Shown here in pieces: positions 1 to 6,054 of a DNA stretch of 7,630 nt. The stretch is from contig JBIOYQ010000094.1 in NCBI GenBank assembly GCA_044870295.1, positions 1 through 7,630 of the forward strand, read 5' to 3'. Source of the stretch: AC-52 sp044870295 (GTDB taxonomy: Bacteria > Actinomycetota > UBA4738). The notes under the pieces are model-generated. The model had not been told where the DNA came from. It worked only from the letters and a program-made list of their open reading frames with translations, and ran no database searches. The translations under genes were made by a program, and so were the position numbers. The first letter of the stretch is position 1; every line of letters begins with the position of its first letter.

Positions 1-37
1 CCTCCAGCATGCAGGCGAGTGGGTGCGCGTCGGTCAT
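1..37 (-). CDS. Possible start of the next operon gene (partial, runs off the left edge)
   Basis: Reading leftward, the ATG at 37-35 overlaps the TGA stop of the DAO oxidase (36-34) as ATGA. The same 4-bp coupling joins two other gene pairs in this window. The frame stays open to the edge and gives M-T-D-A-H-P-L-A-C-M-L-E. Twelve codons are too few to recognise a family. No separate Shine-Dalgarno is obvious upstream, which would fit translational coupling to the oxidase. The support is positional only: the overlap pattern and an open frame. It could be chance, since a 12-codon open frame in GC-rich DNA is unremarkable. Confidence 0.4.
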   Translation of the reverse strand, partial: MTDAHPLACMLE

Positions 38-1479
38 TCCGGGCCGAGGTGGGAGCCCATCTTCCTGGGCACGTGGGCGAGGAAGACCAGGAGACGGCCC
101 GAGCGACGCCCCCGGTCCTGGTTGCGCTCGTACCGGATGACGGCCTCGCGGATGAGATGCGCGCCCAGGGAGCGGAACGGCTCAGGCGGGAAGCGTTTGC
201 GACGCCCGCCGACCATGGGCAGCGACGTCACCTCGTCCCGCACACCGCGGACCAACCCGGCCAGGATGCGCCCGCCCAGGTGGCTCGCGCTCACGCCGTT
301 GCCCGAATAGCCCGCCCCCGCGTGCACGTTGCCCGACGGCAGCGTGCCGAAGAACGGCAGGTGGGTGGGGGAGACGTCGATCGGTCCGCCCCACGCCGCT
401 TCGAGCGGGACGTCCGCCAGGCTCGGCAGCAGCCGGCGAAGCCCCTCCGCGGCCCGGCCGATGGACGCCGGGTCCTGGTCGACCTCCGGCCCGATCCGTC
501 CCAGCCACGAGGCCCGTCCCCCGCCGCCTCCGAAGGCGACACGCCCGTCGGGCGTGGTGCGGAGGTAGTGCACCGCCGAGCGGCTGTCCGCGATGCATTC
601 GCCGCGGATCCACCCCATCTCGGCCAGCCGGTCGGGGGCGGGAGCGGTGAGCACGATGTGACTGCCCCAGTTCACCAGGGACCTCCGCAGCCCGGGCCAT
701 CGTTCACCCCACGCGTTCACCGCCAACACCGCCTGCTCGGCTCGAACCGAACCGTGATCGGTGATCGCGCGCAGGGGTCGCCCATTCTCGATCCCTCGGA
801 CGTGGGTGTGTTCGTGGAGGCGAACGCCGCGTTCCAGGAGCACACGCCGCAGTCCCCGGGCCAGTCGCGCGGGCTGGACGGTGGCCGCATCGCGCATGAA
901 CGCCCCGCCTCCGAACGTGGGCGAGGCGCACCGCTGCTGCACCTGCTCGGGTGTGAGCTCGACGAATTCCTCACCGACCCCGAGCTTCTCGTTCAGCTCG
1001 GTAGCCTCCCGCCACGAACCGTCCTGTCCGGGCGAGGACGCCACCTGCACCATGCCCTGCTGAGTGAACCAGGCGTCGACATCGTGGCGTTCGCACCACG
1101 CGCCCATCTCGGCGATGCTCTGTTTCAGGGCACGGCAAGATGCCAGGGCGTCCTCCTCGCCGTACAGCTCGATCAGCGTGCCCAGCTCGTCCCACCAGCA
1201 GGTCACGAACCCACCGTTCCGGCCGCTGGGCCCATGCCCGCACACCTCCTGCTCCAGCAGCACGATCCGCATGGTGGGCTCCGCCCGCACGAGTTGATAC
1301 GCGGTCCACATGCCCGTGTAGCCGCCCCCGATCACGACGACGTCGGCGGCCACCTCTCCGTGCAGCTCGGGCGCGTCGTCGGCGGGCTCGTGCTGCATCG
1401 CCTCGTCGAACCACCACCCTCGTGCGCTGGGCTGGACCGAGGCGATGGGCGCGGCGCGGGAGCGTCGCAGGCTGGTCAT
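34..1479 (-). CDS. DAO-family FAD-dependent amine oxidase (gamma-glutamylputrescine oxidase-like)
   Basis: A 481-residue flavoprotein of the D-amino-acid-oxidase (DAO) superfamily. These enzymes oxidise C-N bonds of amines or N-methyl amino acids using FAD. Residues 46-56 (DVVVIGGGYTG) form the Rossmann dinucleotide fold (G51-x-G53-xx-G56), and E76 ends the second strand as the likely ribose ligand. GPSGRNGGF at 83-91 is the signature seen in PuuB-like oxidases. The C-terminal stretch with GGPIDVSPTHLPFFG and AGAGYSGNGVSASHLGGR is the usual second FAD-contact region. A leader of about 45 residues (RGWWFDEAM) before the Rossmann fold is normal for this subgroup and supports the ATG at 1479. 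That ATG overlaps the stop of the preceding gene as ATGA; GGGAG lies 11 nt upstream, slightly far, which suits translational coupling. No signal peptide is seen, so it is presumed cytoplasmic. Family confidence is high. The substrate (polyamine, sarcosine, dimethylglycine or other) is inferred only from neighbours. Confidence 0.9.
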   Translation of the reverse strand: MTSLRRSRAAPIASVQPSARGWWFDEAMQHEPADDAPELHGEVAADVVVIGGGYTGMWTAYQLVRAEPTMRIVLLEQEVCGHGPSGRNGGFVTCWWDELGTLIELYGEEDALASCRALKQSIAEMGAWCERHDVDAWFTQQGMVQVASSPGQDGSWREATELNEKLGVGEEFVELTPEQVQQRCASPTFGGGAFMRDAATVQPARLARGLRRVLLERGVRLHEHTHVRGIENGRPLRAITDHGSVRAEQAVLAVNAWGERWPGLRRSLVNWGSHIVLTAPAPDRLAEMGWIRGECIADSRSAVHYLRTTPDGRVAFGGGGGRASWLGRIGPEVDQDPASIGRAAEGLRRLLPSLADVPLEAAWGGPIDVSPTHLPFFGTLPSGNVHAGAGYSGNGVSASHLGGRILAGLVRGVRDEVTSLPMVGGRRKRFPPEPFRSLGAHLIREAVIRYERNQDRGRRSGRLLVFLAHVPRKMGSHLGPE

Positions 1480-3092
1480 GCGATGGCGCGCTCCCACCGG
1501 CGGTGGGCGGCGCGCGGGCGCTTCAGGTCCCGCAGGATCTCTCGCGCGGCGTTGGCGCCCGGGATCCCGGTCACCCCGCCTCCCGGTGACGCGCCGGACC
1601 CGCACAGGTACAGGTTCTCCACGGGGAGACGGTACCGGGCGAACCCCAGCAGCGGCCGCCACGCGAACATCTGGTCCAACCCGGGCTCGCCGTGCAGGAC
1701 ATGACCCGAGGTCAGGCCGTACTGCCGCTCGAGGTCGAGGGGAGTCAGCACCTGCCGGGCCACGACGAGGTCGGAGAGGCCGGGCGCGTAGGCCTCGAGC
1801 GTCTTCACCACCAGGTCCCCCAGTCCCTCTCGTTCGGTGTCCCAAGAGCCGTTGCGAAGAGCGTACGGCGCCCACTGGACGATCACGCTCATCAGGTGCC
1901 GGCCTTCGGGCGCGACCGTGGGGTCCACCAGCGACGGGATGGTGGCTTCGAGGTAGGGCTGCCCGCTGACGCGTCCGTACTTCGCGGCGTCCGCGCCGCG
2001 TTCGAGGTACTCGATGCTGGGTGCGATGACGATCCTGCCCTGGAGGAGGTCCGGACCATCCGCTCCGGCGAAGGACGGCACCCCCGACAAGACCATGTTC
2101 ACGACGCCGGTGCATCCAGGCATGCGGATGTTGGAGGCGCGCCAGCGAAGCGTCGGCCCCAGGACTTCGGCATCCGTCAGCTGGACCAGGGTCTGGCGTG
2201 GATCGGCGGCCGAAGCTACGGACCGCGACCGGATCTCCTCCCCGGAGTCCAGGACCACACCCGCCGCGCGATCGCCATCGATCAGCACGGCCTTCACGGG
2301 TGCGTCCGTCCTGATCTCCGCACCCGCCGACCGTGCTGCGGCGGCCAGCGCCTCGGCCAGCGCCCCCGGACCGCCTCGGGCGTAGACGGTGGGTCCCGCG
2401 GCGCCGCCGTCGTTGCCGGCCGAGTCGCCCAGCAGCACCGCCGTCGTCCCCGCCGTCCAGGGTCCCATCCCCGTGAACTGCACGGCCCGCGAGGCGATCG
2501 CCGCTCGCAGGGCCTCGTCCTCCAAGGACTCGCCCACGAAGTCGGCCACCGGCATCGGCAGGGCCCGCAGCAGCCTGGGTCCCTGGCGCGGACCGAGCCG
2601 CCGGAACGCCCTCCCGAACCGCAGTCCGGCCACCGCGTCGGCGCCGGATGGATGCTGGATGTCGGGAGGCGTCGCCGCGTGCAACCCGGCGAGGAACCGG
2701 GCGAACGTTCGAATCGTGGCGTCGAACCCCGAGTAGGCGGATCGGTCGCGAGGGGTGTTCAGACCCGCCGCGGTCCGACCCGGGTCCGCCCAGAGGATCA
2801 CCGGCGGCCCATCGAGGTTCGGCGCGAAGACGCGGATCGGCGGTCGCAGCAGCTGTAGACCGTGCCGTTCGAGTTGGAGGTCACGGACGACCGAGTCGCC
2901 CAGCCGGCCCACCGTCTGGACCACTGATGCACGCGACCCGCCGGACAGGTCATCCCCGCTGAGGATCCCGCCGACGCGGTCCCGTCGTTCCAGGATCAGG
3001 ACCCGCCGCCCCGCCCGGGCCAGGTACGCCCCGGCGACCAGCCCGTTGTGGCCGGCCCCGATGACGATGACGTCGCAACGGTCGCCGTCCAC
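1476..3092 (-). CDS. FAD-dependent oxidoreductase, phytoene desaturase/PYROXD2-like (second paralogue)
   Basis: A 538-residue flavin oxidoreductase of the CrtI/PYROXD2 type. Residues 7-17 (DVIVIGAGHNG) give the Rossmann motif G12-x-G14-xx-G17, with E35 as expected acid. The C-terminus has NLYLCGSGASPGGG, the family's second FAD-binding signature. It is clearly paralogous to the gene just upstream: both share (C/V)xVQWAPY, a QVL(S/T)PLD block and ARYRxPxxNLxLCGS in the same order. At the position where the paralogue and CrtI relatives carry His (HPGGG), this protein has Ser502. I chose the GTG at 3092, one base after the upstream stop (TGA 3096-3094), because GGAG at 3104-3101 lies 8 nt before it and the fold begins within ten residues. 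The frame is open back to an ATG at 3176, but that start would add an arginine/tryptophan-rich extension buried in the upstream gene. Carotenoid synthesis is unlikely, since no phytoene synthase neighbours it. The reaction is unknown. Confidence 0.88.
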   Translation of the reverse strand: MDGDRCDVIVIGAGHNGLVAGAYLARAGRRVLILERRDRVGGILSGDDLSGGSRASVVQTVGRLGDSVVRDLQLERHGLQLLRPPIRVFAPNLDGPPVILWADPGRTAAGLNTPRDRSAYSGFDATIRTFARFLAGLHAATPPDIQHPSGADAVAGLRFGRAFRRLGPRQGPRLLRALPMPVADFVGESLEDEALRAAIASRAVQFTGMGPWTAGTTAVLLGDSAGNDGGAAGPTVYARGGPGALAEALAAAARSAGAEIRTDAPVKAVLIDGDRAAGVVLDSGEEIRSRSVASAADPRQTLVQLTDAEVLGPTLRWRASNIRMPGCTGVVNMVLSGVPSFAGADGPDLLQGRIVIAPSIEYLERGADAAKYGRVSGQPYLEATIPSLVDPTVAPEGRHLMSVIVQWAPYALRNGSWDTEREGLGDLVVKTLEAYAPGLSDLVVARQVLTPLDLERQYGLTSGHVLHGEPGLDQMFAWRPLLGFARYRLPVENLYLCGSGASPGGGVTGIPGANAAREILRDLKRPRAAHRRWERAIA

Positions 3093-3093
3093 G

Positions 3094-4698
3094 TCACGCG
3101 CTCCGTGCCAGCCGCCGCGTCGACCGCAGGGCCTCCATCGCGGCCAGCTTGCCCGGCGCACCCATGATGCCTCCACCGGGATGCGCCGCCGACCCGCACA
3201 GCCACAGGTTGCGGATCGGTGTTCGGTACCGAGCCCACCCCGGTACCGGCCGGTTGAAGAACAGCTGTTCCAGGGTGAGCTCGCCCTGGAAGATGTTGCC
3301 CTCCGTCAAGCCGAACGTCTCCTCGATGTCCAGCGGCGACAGCACCTGCTTGTGCAGGAGGATGTCGCGGATGTTGGGCGCGTAGTCGGCGATCACGTCG
3401 ATGACGGCTTCGCCGAAGGCGTTTCGCATCCGATCGTCCCAGACGTCGCCGTTCGCCAGCTGGTACGGCGCCCACTGGACGAAGCAGCTGATGACGTGCT
3501 TGCCGGGCGGGGCCATCGAGGGATCGACCAGGGTCGGGATCATCATGTCGATGAACGGCCGGCGGGAGAACCGTCCGTACTTCGCGTCGTCGAAGGCCTC
3601 CTCCAGCTCGTCGACCGACGCGGCGAACCCGATGGCGCCGCGGAGATGGTCGCCCGGCCCGGGCAGCGAGGTGAAGTTGGGCAGACCGTCCACCGCCAGG
3701 TTCACCTTGCCCGACGAGCCTCGGTACTTGTACTGGAGCACGTCGTCCCGGACCTCCTGCGGCAGCTGATCCGGTTCCACCAGCCCGAGATACGTTCGCC
3801 GGGCGTCGGCATTCGACAGCACCACGCCGGCCTGGATCTCCTCGCCCGACTCCAACGTGACGCCGACGGCCCTCCCGTCGCGCACGTCGATGCGAGCGAC
3901 GGGCGCCTCCGTCCTGATCTCGGCGCCGAGGGTGCGCGCGGCCGAGGCGATGGCCTGGCTGACCGCGCCGGTCCCGCCGCGGGGGATGCCCCAGGCTCCG
4001 AACGCGCCGTCCACCTCGCCCATGTAGTGATGGAGCATCACGTACGCGGTCCCGGGCGAGCGGACCCCGAGGAACGTGCCGATGATGCCCCACGACGCCA
4101 TGGTGGCGATGAGCGCGTCGTGCTCGAACCACTGCTCGAGGAAGTCGGCGGCGCTCATAGTCATCAACTGGAGGAAGGCCACCTGCACCTCGGCCGGGAG
4201 GTCGCGGAACGCTCTGGCAAGCGGCGCCAGCGGGAGCCACTGGCGCAGATGCAGCCGGCCGGGGTCCGGCGGCACGACGTCGAGCACCGGCTTGATGAAC
4301 CGGACGATCTCCGTGATCAATTGTCCGAACTCGTGATACGCCTCGGCGTCGTTGACGGAGAACCGACGGATCTCGTGATAGGTGCGCCCGGGGTCGTGCG
4401 TCATCCACCGGTAGTTGTCGTCGGGGAGCGGGGCGAAGCTGCCGTCGAAGGGGAGGACCTCCAGGCCGTGACGGGGGAGCTCCAGCTCGCGGATGATCTC
4501 AGGCCGCAGCAGCGAGACGACGTAGGACGCCACACTGAACTTGAAGCCGGGGAAGATCTCCTCGGTGACCGCGGCTCCGCCCACCAGGTGCCGGCGCTCC
4601 AGCACCAGGACGCTGAGGCCGGCGCGAGCGAGGTACGCGGCCGAGGTCAGGCCGTTGTGGCCTCCCCCCACGATCACCGCGTCGTACCGTCGCGCCAA
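3094..4698 (-). CDS. FAD-dependent oxidoreductase, phytoene desaturase/PYROXD2-like (first paralogue, operon leader)
   Basis: A 534-residue flavoprotein and the first gene of the leftward operon. Residues 6-16 (DAVIVGGGHNG) are the FAD-binding Rossmann motif (G11-x-G13-xx-G16) with E34 in VLVLERR, then the VGG(A) turn near 39-42. The C-terminal signature LCGSAAHPGGG lies at 500-510, followed by MGAPG. Length and motifs match the PYROXD2-like branch of the phytoene-dehydrogenase family, whose bacterial members are mostly uncharacterised. The start is a TTG at 4698: GGGAG ends 6 nt upstream and the Rossmann strand begins at residue 6, leaving no room for a later start. The gene is followed after one base by its paralogue. 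Its promoter overlaps the palindromic operator at 4738-4757, so it is presumably repressed by the TetR protein encoded at 6055-6765. I infer a role in oxidising an intermediate of the cluster's substrate; this is not shown by the sequence. Confidence 0.9.
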   Translation of the reverse strand: MARRYDAVIVGGGHNGLTSAAYLARAGLSVLVLERRHLVGGAAVTEEIFPGFKFSVASYVVSLLRPEIIRELELPRHGLEVLPFDGSFAPLPDDNYRWMTHDPGRTYHEIRRFSVNDAEAYHEFGQLITEIVRFIKPVLDVVPPDPGRLHLRQWLPLAPLARAFRDLPAEVQVAFLQLMTMSAADFLEQWFEHDALIATMASWGIIGTFLGVRSPGTAYVMLHHYMGEVDGAFGAWGIPRGGTGAVSQAIASAARTLGAEIRTEAPVARIDVRDGRAVGVTLESGEEIQAGVVLSNADARRTYLGLVEPDQLPQEVRDDVLQYKYRGSSGKVNLAVDGLPNFTSLPGPGDHLRGAIGFAASVDELEEAFDDAKYGRFSRRPFIDMMIPTLVDPSMAPPGKHVISCFVQWAPYQLANGDVWDDRMRNAFGEAVIDVIADYAPNIRDILLHKQVLSPLDIEETFGLTEGNIFQGELTLEQLFFNRPVPGWARYRTPIRNLWLCGSAAHPGGGIMGAPGKLAAMEALRSTRRLARSA

Positions 4699-4713
4699 CC
4701 GCTGCTCCCTTCG

Positions 4714-4729
4714 GTCCCTTCCAAGGGAC
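4714..4729. repeat. 7-bp inverted repeat in the leader region of the leftward operon
   Basis: GTCCCTT and AAGGGAC are separated by two bases. A further TCCCTTC copy lies at 4706-4712, giving a direct repeat with 4715-4721 at a 9-base offset. On the minus strand the outer AAGGGAG (4711-4705) is the likely ribosome binding site of the TTG start at 4698. The function is unknown: a second protein-binding site, or a small leader structure if transcription starts upstream of 4729. Confidence 0.4.
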
Positions 4730-4757
4730 TCTAGAGATTGACTGAACGTTCAGTCAA
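4728..4757 (-). promoter_or_regulatory. Predicted promoter of the leftward flavin-oxidase operon
   Basis: On the minus strand TTGACT (4757-4752) is followed after 18 bases by TAGAGT (4733-4728), a match to TTGACA / TAnnnT. Transcription would begin near 4721, leaving a leader of about 23 nt that contains the GGGAG before the TTG start. The -35 hexamer is the outer half of the palindromic operator, so repressor binding would block it. The prediction is by eye. Confidence 0.5.
4738..4757. promoter_or_regulatory. TetR-type operator O1: perfect 20-bp palindrome in the divergent promoter
   Basis: TTGACTGAACGTTCAGTCAA reads identically on both strands with no spacer. Length and symmetry are typical of TetR-family operators, and the core TGAACGTTCA resembles sites bound by many TetR/AcrR regulators. 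A near-identical copy lies at 5981-6000 in front of the tetR gene. It sits 16 bases before the ATG of the GcvT-like gene and about 40 bases before the TTG of the leftward operon, so one bound dimer (or dimer pair) could repress both. Confidence 0.9.
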
Positions 4758-4773
4758 GGTGTAGGAAGAGGGC
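4738..4773 (+). promoter_or_regulatory. Predicted promoter and ribosome binding site of the GcvT-like gene
   Basis: TTGACT (4738-4743), an 18-base spacer and TAGGAA (4762-4767) form a modest promoter. That -10 would put the transcript start at or next to the ATG at 4774, making a leaderless mRNA. The same bases, AGGAAGAGG (4763-4771), also look like a Shine-Dalgarno with AGGA 7 nt before the ATG, which would need an upstream transcript start. The two readings conflict and cannot be settled by eye. Confidence 0.4.
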
Positions 4774-5964
4774 ATGACCCTCGGCACGGCCTTCCACCCG
4801 CGCACTTCGGCTCTCAACGACCGCCTGGCCTGGGAAGACTGGTGGGGCTACGCGGCCGCCTCGTCGTTCGGCGACGCCGTCGACATCGAATACAACGCCG
4901 TCCGCGAAGCGGCCGGCGCCATCGACGTCTCGCCGCTGTTCAAGTACCTGGTGACGGGGCCCGATGCGGCCAGGTTGATCGATCGCGTGATCACCCGCAG
5001 CGCGGCCAAGCTCCAGGTGGGCCACGTCTACTACACGCCGTGGTGCGACGAACGCGGCAAGCTCATCGACGACGGCACGGTGGCCCGGCTCGACGATCAG
5101 ACCTATCGATGGACGGCGGCCGAGCCCAACTTCCGGTGGATCCGGATGAATGCCGGCGGTCTGGACGTCGACGTACGGGACGTGTCCGCGGAGGTCGCCG
5201 CCCTCGCCCTCCAGGGGCCGACCTCACGGGCCATCCTCGAGGCTGCCACGGACGAAGACTGGAGCGATCTCAAGTACTTCCGGAGACGGGGCGCGGTGGT
5301 GGACGGCATCGAGGTCGACGTCTCGCGCACGGGCTATACGGGCGACCTCGGCTACGAGCTGTGGGTGGACGCCGAACGCGCCATCGGCCTGTGGGACGCC
5401 CTGTTCCGGGCGGGCGAGCCGTACGGGCTGCGGCCGGTCGGCATGGCGGCCCTCGACGTGCTGCGGGTCGAGGCGGGGCTCATCCTGCTGGACTCCGAGT
5501 TCACCGGTGTCCGCAACGCCTTCAGCGAGGAGCAGGAGTATTCCCCGTTCGAGCTGGGCCTGGGCCGGTTGGTCGACTTCAAGAAGGACCGGTTCGTCGG
5601 CAAGCAGGCCCTGCTGGCGGAGCAGGCCCGGGGCGGCCCTGCCAGGCGGCTGGTCGGGCTGGAGCACGAGTGGCAGGGCATCGAATCCGCGTTCTCCAAG
5701 CACGGCCTGCCCACCGTCCTGATGCTGGGCACGTCGCACGACCACGCGCCGGTGTATGCGCCGGAGGGTCGCGTCGGGAAGGCCAGCAGCACCACGTGGT
5801 CGCCGACCCTGAAGAAGGTGATCTCACTGGGCATGGTGCAGCGGACCCACGCCACACCCGGCACGCGCCTCGAACTCGAGTGGACGATCGAAGGCACCCG
5901 CGAGCGCGTCGGCGCCAGGGTCGTGGAGCTGCCGTTCTTCGATCCCCCCAGGAAACGCGGTTGA
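4774..5964 (+). CDS. GcvT-family folate-dependent aminomethyltransferase-like protein
   Basis: A 396-residue protein of the glycine-cleavage T-protein/dimethylglycine-oxidase C-terminal family. Members transfer a one-carbon unit released from an amine to tetrahydrofolate. Visible family landmarks are AIDVSPLFKYLVTGPDA (49-65), GKLIDDGTV at 95-103 with the acidic pair D99/D100 matching the T-protein catalytic/folate Asp region, ALQGPTS (145-151), SRTGYTGDLGYELW (184-197), and GMAALDVLRVEAGLILLDSEFTG. A C-terminal barrel follows (GLGRLVDFKKDRFVGK, then GKASSTTWSPTLKKVISLGMV). The length fits a complete stand-alone protein. The ATG at 4774 has an AGGA ribosome site 7 nt upstream and lies just after operator O1. 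No glycine-cleavage P or H protein genes accompany it, so true glycine cleavage is unlikely. I infer that it accepts formaldehyde-level carbon from the DAO oxidase or the oxygenase encoded nearby. Methyl transfer to folate as in DmdA is a possible alternative. Confidence 0.9.
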   Translation: MTLGTAFHPRTSALNDRLAWEDWWGYAAASSFGDAVDIEYNAVREAAGAIDVSPLFKYLVTGPDAARLIDRVITRSAAKLQVGHVYYTPWCDERGKLIDDGTVARLDDQTYRWTAAEPNFRWIRMNAGGLDVDVRDVSAEVAALALQGPTSRAILEAATDEDWSDLKYFRRRGAVVDGIEVDVSRTGYTGDLGYELWVDAERAIGLWDALFRAGEPYGLRPVGMAALDVLRVEAGLILLDSEFTGVRNAFSEEQEYSPFELGLGRLVDFKKDRFVGKQALLAEQARGGPARRLVGLEHEWQGIESAFSKHGLPTVLMLGTSHDHAPVYAPEGRVGKASSTTWSPTLKKVISLGMVQRTHATPGTRLELEWTIEGTRERVGARVVELPFFDPPRKRG

Positions 5965-5980
5965 CGCGAACCGCTGGAGT

Positions 5981-6000
5981 TTGACTGAACGTTCAGTCTA
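5981..6000. promoter_or_regulatory. TetR-type operator O2: near-perfect copy in front of tetR
   Basis: TTGACTGAACGTTCAGTCTA matches operator O1 at 19 of 20 positions; the inner 16 bases are a perfect palindrome. It lies 16 bases after the GcvT-like stop and about 54 bases before the tetR start. This indicates autoregulation of the tetR-Rieske transcription unit. The single change (A to T at 5999) makes the last two bases the TA of a good -10 box, TAAGAT. Confidence 0.88.
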
Positions 6001-6004
6001 AGAT
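5999..6004 (+). promoter_or_regulatory. Predicted -10 box of the tetR-Rieske promoter
   Basis: TAAGAT fits the TAnnnT actinobacterial -10 pattern and overlaps the right edge of operator O2. The TTGACT in the operator is only 12 bases away, too close to serve as its -35. At normal spacing only a weak TGGAGT (5975-5980) is available. A start near 6011 would give a leader of about 44 nt before the GTG at 6055. Confidence 0.4.
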
Positions 6005-6054
6005 CGTGTGGTCGTCGAGTCGTCATTCAGGAACGATCCGAAAGGGACGTGGTG

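Noticed and set aside
19..1704. 561-codon open frame on the plus strand opposite the DAO oxidase and the end of the second PYROXD2-like gene
   Set aside because: The translation is Arg/Pro/Gly/His-rich low-complexity with no recognisable fold. It lies antisense to a gene with clear motifs and crosses its neighbour's boundary; a typical GC-rich shadow frame.
34..2115. Upstream extension of the DAO oxidase to a 693-residue protein
   Set aside because: The extra residues are an Arg/Pro-rich read-through of the preceding gene in another frame. The ATG at 1479 gives the normal family N-terminus and the ATGA overlap.
2996..4408. 470-codon minus-strand open frame in a second frame over the first PYROXD2-like gene, possibly a frameshifted fusion
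   Set aside because: It ends with a fragment resembling the flavin fold only because it enters the frame of the second paralogue near 3090. The rest is arginine-rich and out of frame with the intact 534-residue gene, which shows no break.
2755..4734. 659-codon plus-strand open frame opposite the two PYROXD2-like genes
   Set aside because: It spans two well-supported minus-strand genes and ends inside the promoter region. Its composition (His, Gln, Arg, Asp runs) mirrors the complement of the real frames. No motif seen.
5965..5980. Terminator between the GcvT-like gene and tetR
   Set aside because: Only 16 bases separate the stop from the operator, with no GC-rich hairpin or T-run. The operator palindrome itself could fold as a hairpin but has no loop spacer and no T-tract, and its second copy is in a promoter.
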